From Lentihominibacter faecis (GTDB lineage: Bacteria; Bacillota; Clostridia; Peptostreptococcales; Anaerovoracaceae), in NCBI RefSeq assembly GCF_014306095.1, contig NZ_JACRWC010000085.1, positions 1 to 10,623 of the forward strand: a stretch of DNA of 10,623 nt, read 5' to 3'. Position numbers and translations under genes: made by a program. The notes beneath the pieces were generated by a model that saw nothing but the letters and a program-made list of their open reading frames with translations, searched no databases and had not been told where the DNA came from. This document shows, one piece after another, positions 1 to 7,029 of this stretch. Positions within the stretch are counted from its first letter, which is position 1, and each line of letters starts with the position of its first letter.

Positions 1-2
1 AT

Positions 3-659
3 AAGAGACAGGCCCGGCACCTGTTTGCCATGAACGCGAGCGTCTTCACCGCACGCTTCGTAGTCCGGTGTCAGCGGGACTTCTTTGGAATAGACCACTT
101 TTAAGTGCTTCACGCCTCTCCGTTTCAGTTCTCTGCGCATTACTTTGGCCAGCGGACAGACCGACGTCTTATAAATATCCGCCACCTCAAACTGAGAAGC
201 ATCCAGTTTATTGCCCGCACCCATGGAGCTGATGACAGGCACGTTGTCACGCTGTGCATGGAGCACCAGGGCGATCTTGCCGGTCACCGTGTCGATGGCA
301 TCCACCACGTAGTCATACCGGGTAAAGTCAAACTGATCCGCCGTCTCCGGCAGGTAAAACATGTTGTACGTCTTCACCTGCAGATCCGGATTGATGTCCA
401 AAATCCGCTCCTTCATCACCTCAGTCTTATATTTCCCCACAGTGCTGGTCAGGGCGATGATCTGCCGGTTGATGTTCGATATACTGACCGTGTCTTTATC
501 GATGAGATCCAGTGCTCCCACACCGCTTCTCGCCAGAGCTTCCGTCACATATCCACCTACGCCTCCGATCCCGAACACTGCCACACGTTTCTCTGAAAGT
601 TTCCGGATGCTGTCTTGTCCCAGCAATAGCTCCGTTCTCGAAAATCTGCTCTCCGCCAT
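3..659 (-). CDS. tcdA: tRNA threonylcarbamoyladenosine dehydratase (TcdA/CsdL, ThiF/E1-like), partial at 3' end
   Basis: Cytoplasmic E1-like enzyme that uses ATP to cyclise t6A at position 37 of ANN-decoding tRNAs to ct6A. I translated this frame from the reverse complement. It is open from an ATG at 659 to the window edge, giving 219 residues of an expected 250-270, so the C-terminus is missing. Visible motifs are the nucleotide-binding GIGGVGG (residues 31-37), the ThiF-type SNINRQ segment near residues 60-65, DAIDTVTGKI near 117-126, SSMGAGNKLD near 142-151 and KTSVCPLAKVMRREL near 162-176. The last two are typical of TcdA and separate it from ThiF, MoeB and HesA proteins. Its ATG overlaps the TAA of the upstream HD-domain gene by one base (TAATG), indicating translational coupling. 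Family assignment is firm; the reaction follows from the family. Confidence 0.9.
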   Translation of the reverse strand, partial: MAESRFSRTELLLGQDSIRKLSEKRVAVFGIGGVGGYVTEALARSGVGALDLIDKDTVSISNINRQIIALTSTVGKYKTEVMKERILDINPDLQVKTYNMFYLPETADQFDFTRYDYVVDAIDTVTGKIALVLHAQRDNVPVISSMGAGNKLDASQFEVADIYKTSVCPLAKVMRRELKRRGVKHLKVVYSKEVPLTPDYEACGEDARVHGKQVPGLSL

Positions 660-1249
660 TAGTTGCCTTCCTCCGCCATCGCCTCTGCGATATCCGCTTC
701 ACAGGAACGCATTGCCAGGATCGTCTTCTGGATCAAGTCGCTCAGCTCCCATCCCAGCATATCGGCTCCGCGCTCGATGACTTCGCGGGAGCATCCTGCC
801 GCAAAATTGGCACTCTTGTACTTTTTCTTTACGGATTTTACTTCCATATCCTGCACGCTTTTTGACGGACGCATCAAAGCTGCGGCTCCGATCAGACCCG
901 TCAATTCATCTGTAGCATACAGCACTTTTTCCATCAGATGCTCCGGTTCCACATCAACTGTGATCCCGTATCCATGACTGCAAACACCGTGTATGATATC
1001 TTCATCAACACCTGCTTCACGGAGGATCTCCGGAGCCTTGATGCAGTGTTCCTCCGGATATTCTTCAAAATCGATATCGTGAAGCAGTCCCACGACGCCC
1101 CAGAAATCCGCGTCATCGCCGAATCCCAGTTCCTGTGCAAACCATTTCATTACACCTTCCACAGTCAGCGCATGCTGGATATGAAATGGCTCTTTGTTAT
1201 GCGCCTTGACCAGTGACAGCGCATCTTCTCTTGAAATATGATCACTCAT
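659..1249 (-). CDS. HD-domain metal-dependent hydrolase
   Basis: A 196-residue soluble protein of the HD/HDIG phosphohydrolase superfamily. The metal-binding pattern is visible: H26 in an N-terminal helix, the H57-D58 doublet in GLLHDIDFE, H92 in CSHGYG and D114 in YATDELTGLI. Such proteins usually cleave phosphomonoesters or phosphodiesters of nucleotides, but the substrate cannot be read from the sequence. The ATG at 1249 follows an AAGG ribosome binding site eight bases upstream. The stop codon overlaps the tcdA start, so the two are probably co-translated, and larE lies 60 bases upstream with a hairpin between them. The superfamily is secure; any specific function would be a guess. Confidence 0.82.
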   Translation of the reverse strand: MSDHISREDALSLVKAHNKEPFHIQHALTVEGVMKWFAQELGFGDDADFWGVVGLLHDIDFEEYPEEHCIKAPEILREAGVDEDIIHGVCSHGYGITVDVEPEHLMEKVLYATDELTGLIGAAALMRPSKSVQDMEVKSVKKKYKSANFAAGCSREVIERGADMLGWELSDLIQKTILAMRSCEADIAEAMAEEGN

Positions 1250-1275
1250 GTCTATTACCTTCTTCCTTCTGCAAA

Positions 1276-1290
1276 GCGGCCGCAGGCCGC
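1276..1290. terminator. GC-rich hairpin between larE and the HD-domain gene
   Basis: The inverted repeat GCGGCC-gca-GGCCGC gives a six-base-pair GC-only stem with a three-base loop in the 60-base gap. On the minus strand it is followed only by TTTGC, and on the plus strand by ATTTTA, so the U-tract is short on both sides. It may be a weak or attenuating terminator after larE, or a processing site within a larE-HD-tcdA transcript. Function is uncertain. Confidence 0.4.
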
Positions 1291-1309
1291 ATTTTACTCT
1301 CTACATTTT

Positions 1310-2122
1310 CTATTTTAAGGCATCATTCATGCTCCCGGTCCGGTATCCGTCCAGGTCCAGAGCTGTATAGGTGAATCCCAGTTCCTTCATATGTCCGGTA
1401 AAGACCTGCCTCAGCTTCGGATCCAGGAATCGTTCCAGATCTTCCGGCAGCACTTCTACCCTCGCCATGCTCCCGTGCATGCGTACACGATACTGTGAAA
1501 ACCCATGCTCCCGCAGAAATTTTTCCGCCAATTCCACCATTCGCAGCTTCTCAGCCGTGATCGGTTCTTCATAGGCGAACCTGGACGCCAGACACGCAAA
1601 GGATGGTTTGTCCCACGTGGCAAGTCCCATTTCCTTAGAAAGCTGCCGGATCTCAGCCTTGGTCAGCCCCGCCTCTTTCAGCGGACTGATGACCCCGGCT
1701 TCCTGTACAGCTCGTTTTCCCGGTCTGTAATCGCCATCATCATCCACATTGGAACCTTCTGCGATGTACACCGTATCCACCTGCTCTGCAGCCTCTCTTA
1801 CTTTTTGTAGAATAGCAGTCTTGCAGTGATAGCACCGATCAGGGGGATTATCTGCAAATCCGTCTACCTCCAGCTCATCAAAAGAAAATACGATATGGCG
1901 TATGCCTCTTTCCCGGCAAAACACCCTCGCCTCTTCGATCTCCCATTCCGGTACTGATCTTCCCGCTGCTGTTACCGCCGTCACCTGATCCCCGATAACC
2001 TCACGTGCCACAGCCAGCAGAAATGTGGAATCCACTCCGCCGGAAAAGGATACCACCAGGCGACCCATTTCTTTGAGACGCTTCTGCAGTTTTTCATATT
2101 TTAATGCTGAATCTTTCTCCAT
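1310..2122 (-). CDS. larE: ATP-dependent sulfur transferase LarE (nickel-pincer nucleotide biosynthesis)
   Basis: LarE adenylates pyridinium-3,5-biscarboxylic acid mononucleotide and inserts sulfur, a step in making the nickel-pincer cofactor of lactate racemase and other LarA-type enzymes. The 270-residue length fits the family. The N-type ATP-pyrophosphatase P-loop SFSGGVDST is at residues 25-33. PPDRCYHCK (C97, C100) and SFACLASRF (C177) supply three conserved cysteines. In Lactobacillus LarE a single cysteine is the sacrificial sulfur donor; homologues with three cysteines are reported to bind a [4Fe-4S] cluster, and this protein fits that type by inference. The ATG at 2122 lies behind a purine-rich GGGAGAGAGGG stretch. 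It has its own consensus promoter. No larA, larB or larC is visible in the window. Related PP-loop proteins without a nickel-pincer role exist, but the cysteine motifs favour LarE. Confidence 0.9.
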   Translation of the reverse strand: MEKDSALKYEKLQKRLKEMGRLVVSFSGGVDSTFLLAVAREVIGDQVTAVTAAGRSVPEWEIEEARVFCRERGIRHIVFSFDELEVDGFADNPPDRCYHCKTAILQKVREAAEQVDTVYIAEGSNVDDDGDYRPGKRAVQEAGVISPLKEAGLTKAEIRQLSKEMGLATWDKPSFACLASRFAYEEPITAEKLRMVELAEKFLREHGFSQYRVRMHGSMARVEVLPEDLERFLDPKLRQVFTGHMKELGFTYTALDLDGYRTGSMNDALK

Positions 2123-2159
2123 TTCCCTCTCTCCCTACTTTTCCTACTGTTTTTCTAGT

Positions 2160-2189
2160 ATTATACAGGAGGAAGCTATCCGCTGTCAA
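2160..2189 (-). promoter_or_regulatory. Sigma-A promoter for larE
   Basis: On the minus strand TTGACA (complement of 2184-2189) is followed after 18 bases by TATAAT (complement of 2160-2165). Both hexamers match the consensus perfectly. The predicted transcription start is near 2153, leaving a leader of about 30 bases before the larE ATG at 2122. It lies just beyond the copA stop, so larE is likely transcribed independently of copper control. I see no clear intrinsic terminator between copA and this promoter. Confidence 0.82.
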
Positions 2190-2207
2190 TGCTGAGAATA
2201 GATCGCA

Positions 2208-2417
2208 CTAGCTGATGGATACTACGTTGTAATCCTTGTCTTCTACTGCCTTCTTCAATACATCATCTGCCACATCCTCTTTCAGGGTCACAACTGCCTG
2301 ATCCTGTTCGTGACTTACATCTGCGTGATCCACACCGTCCAGTGCTTCCAGCGCCTTCTTTACTGTCGCCTCACAGTGTCCGCACATCATACCTTCGATT
2401 TTCATAGTCTTTTCCAT
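2208..2417 (-). CDS. copZ: Possible internal in-frame start producing a free CopZ-like copper chaperone
   Basis: Within copA, an AGGAGG (complement of 2426-2431) lies eight bases before an in-frame ATG at 2417. Initiation there would give a complete 69-residue HMA protein with GMMCGHC near its start (C12, C15), matching stand-alone CopZ chaperones in length and fold. CopZ carries Cu(I) in the cytosol to CopA. The upstream coding stretch is a Lys/Glu/Gln-rich tail after the last membrane segment, as expected if two once-separate genes were joined by loss of the copA stop. The ribosome binding site is directly visible; that it is used is an inference. The alternative is that only the fused protein is made and the AGGAGG is a relic. 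Confidence 0.5.
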   Translation of the reverse strand: MEKTMKIEGMMCGHCEATVKKALEALDGVDHADVSHEQDQAVVTLKEDVADDVLKKAVEDKDYNVVSIS

Positions 2418-4739
2418 TGTTTTTTCCTCCTGTTTTCTCTTGATTTGTTTATCTTTTGCAGCATTGCGCATATCAAAGAGATTCAGACGCAATGCATTGG
2501 TTACAACACAAAAGCTGGAAAGGCTCATAGCCGCAGCTCCGAACATGGGATTCAGCTGCCAGCCAAACAGCGGGATCCATACCCCTGCCGCCAGCGGAAT
2601 ACCGATAATATTATAGATAAAGGCCCAGAACAAATTCTCGTGAATATTCTTAAGCGTCGCTCTGCTTAATCGTATCGCTGCCGGTACATCGCTGAGTTTG
2701 CTGTTCATCAGCACCACGTCAGCCGCATCGATAGCAACGTCTGTACCAGCTCCAATAGCGATCCCGATATCTGCTCTCGTCAGTGCCGGTGCATCGTTGA
2801 TACCATCTCCTACCATGGCAACTTTCCCTTTGCGCCGCAGTCTGCGGATCTCCGCTTCCTTGCCATCCGGAAGTACGCCTGCGATCACCTGATCCACACC
2901 GGCCTGCTTGCCTACAGCAGCTGCCGTCCTCTCGTTGTCACCTGTGAGCATGACCACTTCGATCCCCATATTCTGCAGCTGACGGATCGCCTCCGGGCTG
3001 TCTTCCTTGATGACGTCAGCCACGGCGATAACACCCAGGATCTTCTTGCTCCGCGCAAACAGCAGAGGCGTCTTCCCTTCTTCCGCCAGACGCTGCGCCA
3101 CCGTCTTTACATCATCTGGCACACCGATCCGGTCATTGAGGAATGTCAGGCTTCCGCCGATCAGCTGATCGCCGTTGTCGACTGCCGTCAGACCATTGCC
3201 CGGCAGGATCATGAAGTCCTGCACGTCGCATACCTTCAGCTTTTTTCCCTCTGCCATCGCTACTACGGCACCGGCCAGAGGATGCTCGCTCCTGGCTTCC
3301 AGCGCATAGGCTGTTTCCAGAAGCTCTGCTTCTGAAACGCCTTCCGCCATGATGAGATCCGTCACCTTCGGCTCACCCCTGGTGATCGTCCCTGTCTTAT
3401 CCAGCACCACAGTATTGACTTTGCCGGCTTCCTCTAAAGAGACTGCCGTCTTGAATAAGATCCCGTTCTTGGCACCCATGCCGTTGCCGACCATGATGGC
3501 TACCGGCGTCGCCAGTCCCAGTGCACACGGGCAGCTGATGACCAGCACGGAAATACCTCTCGCCAGCGCATAGCCGATGGACTGACCGCAAAGCAGCCAG
3601 ATCACGATAGTCACTGCTGCGATCCCGATGACCGCCGGAACGAATACGCCGGAAACCTTATCGGCGATCTTTGCAATAGGTGCTTTAGTAGCTGCCGCAT
3701 CGCTGACCATCCTGATGATCTGTGACAACGTCGTATCCTCGCCGACTCGGCTGGCCTCGCACTTGAGGAACCCAGACTGGTTCACTGTCGCAGCAGAGAC
3801 CTGATCGCCCGGATTCTTGTCCGCAGGGATGCTCTCACCCGTCAGTGCCGCTTCATTGACCGCGCTGATGCCCTCCAGTACGATACCATCCACCGGTATA
3901 TTTTCTCCCGGTCTCACTACGAACACATCGCCTTTCACCACCTGCTCCACCGGTACTTCTGTCTCAGTGCCATCCCGAAGGACGACCGCTGTTTTCGGAG
4001 CCAGCTTCATCAGGTTTTTCAATGCATCGGTAGTCTTGCCTTTTGACCTCGCCTCCAGCATCTTGCCAACCGTGATCAGCGCCAGGATCATAGCAGCCGT
4101 CTCAAAATAAAACTCGTGCATATACTGCATCACGCCGTCCATATCGCCTCGCACCTGTGCTCCTGTCATGGCAAACAAAGAATAAGTGCTGTATCCAAAA
4201 GCCGCCGTCGAGCCAAGTGCCACCAGCGTATCCATATTAGGCGCTCTGTGCCACAGACTCCGAAAACCGCTGATGAAAAACTTCTGGTTGATCACCATGA
4301 CTGCTGCTGTCAAGAGCAACTGCAAAAGTCCCATGGCCACGTGGTTGTCCGCCATGGCTTCCGGCACCGGCCATCCCCACATCATATGCCCCATGGAAAA
4401 ATACATAAGCACAACTAAAAATATAATGGACCAGATGAGCCGTTTCTTTAATACCGGCGTTTCCGTATCTTCCAGCAGATCTGCTTCAGCGCCGCCTCCG
4501 GAAGCCCCGTTACCTGAGTCCCCCGATGTACCTGCGCCGCGTCCTTTGCAGGAAGCCCCGTAGCCGGCCGCCTCCACCGCAGCGATGACTGCCTCCGGGC
4601 TCGCCGTTCCTTCTACTCCCATAGAATTAGTCAGCAGACTGACCGAACAGCTTTCAACGCCGGGAACCTTTGACACCGCTTTTTCGACACGGCTGCTGCA
4701 CGCTGCACAGCTCATCCCCGTTACATGATATTGTTCCAA
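2208..4739 (-). CDS. copA: Copper-exporting P1B-type ATPase CopA with N- and C-terminal HMA domains
   Basis: Membrane pump that exports Cu(I) using ATP. From the TTG at 4739 the protein has 843 residues. Domain order: HMA domain with C11-A-A-C14, a Gly/Ser-rich linker (about 65-90), four membrane segments (about 99-228), the actuator domain with TGES (300-303), two membrane segments with the CPC metal site (403-405), the DKTGT phosphorylation Asp447, the HP pair (486-487), GDGINDAP (645-652), then two last segments with YN (709-710) and MxxSS (738-742). These are Cu(I)-type ligands. A second HMA domain (C786-G-H-C789) follows, unlike most CopA proteins. Another TTG at 4745 would sit only two bases from GGAGG, whereas 4739 is eight bases away, so I prefer 4739. 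Transcribed with csoR 29 bases upstream. Confidence 0.95.
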   Translation of the reverse strand: MEQYHVTGMSCAACSSRVEKAVSKVPGVESCSVSLLTNSMGVEGTASPEAVIAAVEAAGYGASCKGRGAGTSGDSGNGASGGGAEADLLEDTETPVLKKRLIWSIIFLVVLMYFSMGHMMWGWPVPEAMADNHVAMGLLQLLLTAAVMVINQKFFISGFRSLWHRAPNMDTLVALGSTAAFGYSTYSLFAMTGAQVRGDMDGVMQYMHEFYFETAAMILALITVGKMLEARSKGKTTDALKNLMKLAPKTAVVLRDGTETEVPVEQVVKGDVFVVRPGENIPVDGIVLEGISAVNEAALTGESIPADKNPGDQVSAATVNQSGFLKCEASRVGEDTTLSQIIRMVSDAAATKAPIAKIADKVSGVFVPAVIGIAAVTIVIWLLCGQSIGYALARGISVLVISCPCALGLATPVAIMVGNGMGAKNGILFKTAVSLEEAGKVNTVVLDKTGTITRGEPKVTDLIMAEGVSEAELLETAYALEARSEHPLAGAVVAMAEGKKLKVCDVQDFMILPGNGLTAVDNGDQLIGGSLTFLNDRIGVPDDVKTVAQRLAEEGKTPLLFARSKKILGVIAVADVIKEDSPEAIRQLQNMGIEVVMLTGDNERTAAAVGKQAGVDQVIAGVLPDGKEAEIRRLRRKGKVAMVGDGINDAPALTRADIGIAIGAGTDVAIDAADVVLMNSKLSDVPAAIRLSRATLKNIHENLFWAFIYNIIGIPLAAGVWIPLFGWQLNPMFGAAAMSLSSFCVVTNALRLNLFDMRNAAKDKQIKRKQEEKTMEKTMKIEGMMCGHCEATVKKALEALDGVDHADVSHEQDQAVVTLKEDVADDVLKKAVEDKDYNVVSIS

Positions 4740-4768
4740 ATCCAATTCCTCCTTTTTTCAGCTTACTG

Positions 4769-5071
4769 CTATTTCATCAATTTCTGCAGTATTACAACCA
4801 GCTCCTCGATAGTTTCATCTTTGCCCTCACGGATATCTCGTACCACGCAGTTGCGTATGTGCTCTGCCAGAAGCTCCTTGTTAAATGAATTGAGTGCTGC
4901 ATTGACTGCCGCCACCTGGATCAGTATGTCCGTGCAGTACACGTTCCGTTCCACCATGCCCTTGATGCCACGGATCTGTCCCTCGATGCGGCTGAGTCTG
5001 TTCATCAGACTCTTGTATTCTTTTTCTGAACGCTCTGTCGTTTTATGACAGCAGAAATTTCCTTCTTTCAT
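4769..5071 (-). CDS. csoR: Copper-sensing transcriptional repressor CsoR
   Basis: A 100-residue all-helical repressor of the CsoR/RcnR (DUF156) family. In the family, Cu(I) binding releases the tetramer from DNA and derepresses copper export. The Cu(I) ligand set C-H-C is present: C46 in VYCTDIL, then H71 and C75 in EHIRNC. NRLSRIEGQIRGIKGM (24-39) is the typical helix-1 signature. An N-terminal C7-C8-H9 cluster is extra. The ATG at 5071 has AAAGGTGA seven bases upstream. It is the first gene of the copper operon, with copA next, and an operator-like palindrome lies in its promoter, implying autoregulation. The ligand pattern favours copper over nickel (RcnR), formaldehyde (FrmR) or persulfide (CstR) sensing. 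Confidence 0.93.
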   Translation of the reverse strand: MKEGNFCCHKTTERSEKEYKSLMNRLSRIEGQIRGIKGMVERNVYCTDILIQVAAVNAALNSFNKELLAEHIRNCVVRDIREGKDETIEELVVILQKLMK

Positions 5072-5109
5072 GTAAAATCACCTTTCTTACTTCTCATTTC
5101 TACGGTTTG

Positions 5110-5138
5110 ATAATATACCCCTACAGGGTATGTGTCAA
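5110..5138 (-). promoter_or_regulatory. Sigma-A promoter of the csoR-copA operon
   Basis: On the minus strand, TTGACA (complement of 5133-5138) and TATTAT (complement of 5110-5115) are separated by exactly 17 bases, an ideal sigma-A arrangement. The leader to the csoR ATG at 5071 is roughly 30 bases. The spacer holds the CsoR-type operator, so repressor binding would block RNA polymerase. Confidence 0.85.
5115..5131. promoter_or_regulatory. CsoR-type operator palindrome
   Basis: ATACCC-ctaca-GGGTAT is a perfect six-base inverted repeat with a five-base centre. It resembles the TACCC...GGGTA core of known CsoR boxes. It occupies the promoter spacer and overlaps the edge of the -10 hexamer. 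Its position directly ahead of csoR makes it the likely binding site of that repressor; binding itself is inferred. Confidence 0.8.
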
Positions 5139-5202
5139 GGTAAAATTTTTTCTTTCCGTTTTCTAGGTTCTCCTCGTCCATCTTTTTTATGCAAAGAGCA
5201 CA

Positions 5203-6156
5203 CTAAAAACGAACCGCCTGCCGGATGTGACGAATGTACCGCAAAATGGTATACAACACTAATAAAATTGCAATAAGGCTCTCCACAGATGCCAAAACTT
5301 CCAGCATCCGAAATACGATATGCTGTGATGTAAAATACGATAAAATGTCGCGCACGCCGATAGCGCTGATGACAAAGGGGAACGTAAACGATGCGTAGCT
5401 TGGATAAAAGCTGCGCTTTAAGAATTTCGGGACTTGTATGAGAGCCGTCACATAAAAAATCGTTGCAATGCCAAAGAGTCCCAGCAGCAGAGGGTACGAG
5501 ATCCCTGCACCGTAGGCTTTGACGTAACCTGTCAGGCACACACTCATAGGCGATGCGATCACCAGAAATAAAAACTGATCGGCTTCCGCCATTTCCGGCA
5601 GACGGATCTGCCTCCGAAGTGCGATGATCAGTACGATACTGACACAGCAGAATCCCAGCCAGAAAGCCAGTTTCCCCAGCGGCTGCATGCCGTACGCAGG
5701 TGATGTGATAGCGATGTTGGCGATCCCCGCATAGCCCACCACGTAGGAAATAAACACCTCATCCCACCGCAGCTTCACAAGAAAATGCCATGTGAACCGG
5801 ATCACCAGTGCCAGATGCAAAGCTATGGCCACGATCCAGACACCAAAAGAAATGCTTCCCAAAAACGGCTTGAAAAACACGCTGAGATTCATCAGCGTCA
5901 TGGAATATGTAGGCAGGATCGCCGCCTGATTTCCTTTGTCCATGGCGCCTCGCACCTGAGCCGGACAGAGGAACAGCTTCGCCGTCAGCACTAGAAAAAT
6001 GAGGAAGGCGATACTTCCGCAGATGTATTTCACCGGTCCGTAGGATGCCACCGGATGCTCCAGGCTTTGGAACAGAGTATCCAGTGCCGAAAAACTGAGC
6101 ATCACGCCGGAAATGGGGATAGGCGTGCTCTGCACGATTCGTTTCAGCATTCTCAT
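5203..6156 (-). CDS. TDT-family transporter (TehA/SLAC1-like integral membrane protein)
   Basis: A 317-residue, very hydrophobic protein with about ten predicted membrane-spanning stretches, matching the usual length of the tellurite-resistance/dicarboxylate transporter (TDT) family, which includes TehA, Mae1 and the SLAC1 anion channels. The start of the first helix, STPIPISGVMLSFSALD (residues 10-26), resembles the conserved PIP-x-SG opening of TehA proteins. The family moves anions or dicarboxylates across the cytoplasmic membrane; the substrate here is unknown and tellurite resistance should not be assumed. The ATG at 6156 has AAAGG nine bases upstream and overlaps the upstream TGA (ATGA), indicating translational coupling to the preceding gene. 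No hairpin terminator is visible between its stop and the copper promoter. Confidence 0.78.
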   Translation of the reverse strand: MRMLKRIVQSTPIPISGVMLSFSALDTLFQSLEHPVASYGPVKYICGSIAFLIFLVLTAKLFLCPAQVRGAMDKGNQAAILPTYSMTLMNLSVFFKPFLGSISFGVWIVAIALHLALVIRFTWHFLVKLRWDEVFISYVVGYAGIANIAITSPAYGMQPLGKLAFWLGFCCVSIVLIIALRRQIRLPEMAEADQFLFLVIASPMSVCLTGYVKAYGAGISYPLLLGLFGIATIFYVTALIQVPKFLKRSFYPSYASFTFPFVISAIGVRDILSYFTSQHIVFRMLEVLASVESLIAILLVLYTILRYIRHIRQAVRF

Positions 6157-7028
6157 TTCTGTCTGCCTTTCTTGCCGGTATGTCTGGCTTTGCTATGGTT
6201 CTTTGGAACCTTCCCGAAGCGTTCCTCTGATCTGTCAGACTGCTGGCTGCCGTGCTCTGCCTTGTGTGTCCCGTTCTGGAGTTTCAGGTTCTCCGACAGC
6301 CCGCCCAGAAGCCGTCGTTCCTCCGCCGCCTCGTGATTGCGGATATAAGCTAATGCCTGCAGCGGCGCATACAACTCTACCGGCTGAATGTGAGAATGCC
6401 TGATCAGATCGCCGTTTCTCCCTTTGACCGGGATCGAATTCTTATGGTACAGCGTGATAGGCCTGTCATTATAGGCGAAATACCACTCACCTGCATAAGT
6501 GGTTATATATGCTGTGCCGCTGCGAAACTCCGCTTTCATGCCGTATTTACGGCATACGGATTCAAGTTTTTCCTCAATGCTTCCGGCATTTTTCTGCTCC
6601 AACGCCGCCGTCTTATATTCCTCTTTCAGCTGTTCCCGGATCAGACTGAACTCACTCTTGTTTTCCTCCAGATCCGCAAGCTGCAGCAGCGATTCCAAAG
6701 AATAATATTCCCATGCTCCAATATGCATGCGGAACTTGCTTTTCATTGACAAAAACAGACGCCGATCGCTTTCTGCGAAAAACACCAGCTTGGGTGTTTC
6801 TTCCATATCGTAAAGGACGTCCTCCATCACCGGCCGCCACTTTTCCAGCACGATCCGGTCGATATCTCCGGAAAAAATCTCATAATCCTCTGGCTGTTCG
6901 AAGAGATATTCCATCCTTCCCTGCAGCAAAAAACCTTCTTCAAAACTTTGCACGATGAGCTTCTGCGGCAGCCGATACCGCGACTCCTCGATCTCCCGCA
7001 GCCCCTCGAATGAAAACAAATAGATCAT
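6153..7028 (-). CDS. Unrecognised 291-residue protein with basic C-terminal tail
   Basis: I do not recognise a family. The protein looks soluble, with no signal peptide or membrane helix. The N-terminal half is acidic and aromatic, followed by a helical, charged stretch (about residues 105-162, many Glu/Lys/Leu), a compact segment rich in aromatics and Gly (about 163-200, with TYAGEWYFAYNDRPI) and a low-complexity basic tail from about 248 to the end, rich in Lys, Arg, His, Ser and Gly, which could bind nucleic acid. The ATG at 7028 has GGAG seven bases upstream inside the end of the exonuclease gene and sits one base beyond that gene's stop; its own TGA overlaps the transporter start. This packing shows it is a real gene expressed with both neighbours. 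Confidence 0.75.
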   Translation of the reverse strand: MIYLFSFEGLREIEESRYRLPQKLIVQSFEEGFLLQGRMEYLFEQPEDYEIFSGDIDRIVLEKWRPVMEDVLYDMEETPKLVFFAESDRRLFLSMKSKFRMHIGAWEYYSLESLLQLADLEENKSEFSLIREQLKEEYKTAALEQKNAGSIEEKLESVCRKYGMKAEFRSGTAYITTYAGEWYFAYNDRPITLYHKNSIPVKGRNGDLIRHSHIQPVELYAPLQALAYIRNHEAAEERRLLGGLSENLKLQNGTHKAEHGSQQSDRSEERFGKVPKNHSKARHTGKKGRQK

Positions 7029-7029
7029 G

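Noticed and set aside
105..596. Plus-strand open frame of 163 codons
   Set aside because: It is antisense to the TcdA gene, which has continuous family motifs on the minus strand.
5135..5539. Minus-strand open frame of 134 codons over the transporter 3' end and the copper promoter
   Set aside because: It is out of frame with the transporter, overlaps the -35 region of csoR, and its composition is that of a shadow frame with scattered Cys and His and no domain.
5203..6156. Calling the transporter a tellurite-resistance gene (tehA)
   Set aside because: The family name reflects overexpression in E. coli; no tehB methyltransferase is adjacent and the substrate cannot be read from the sequence, so only the family is given.
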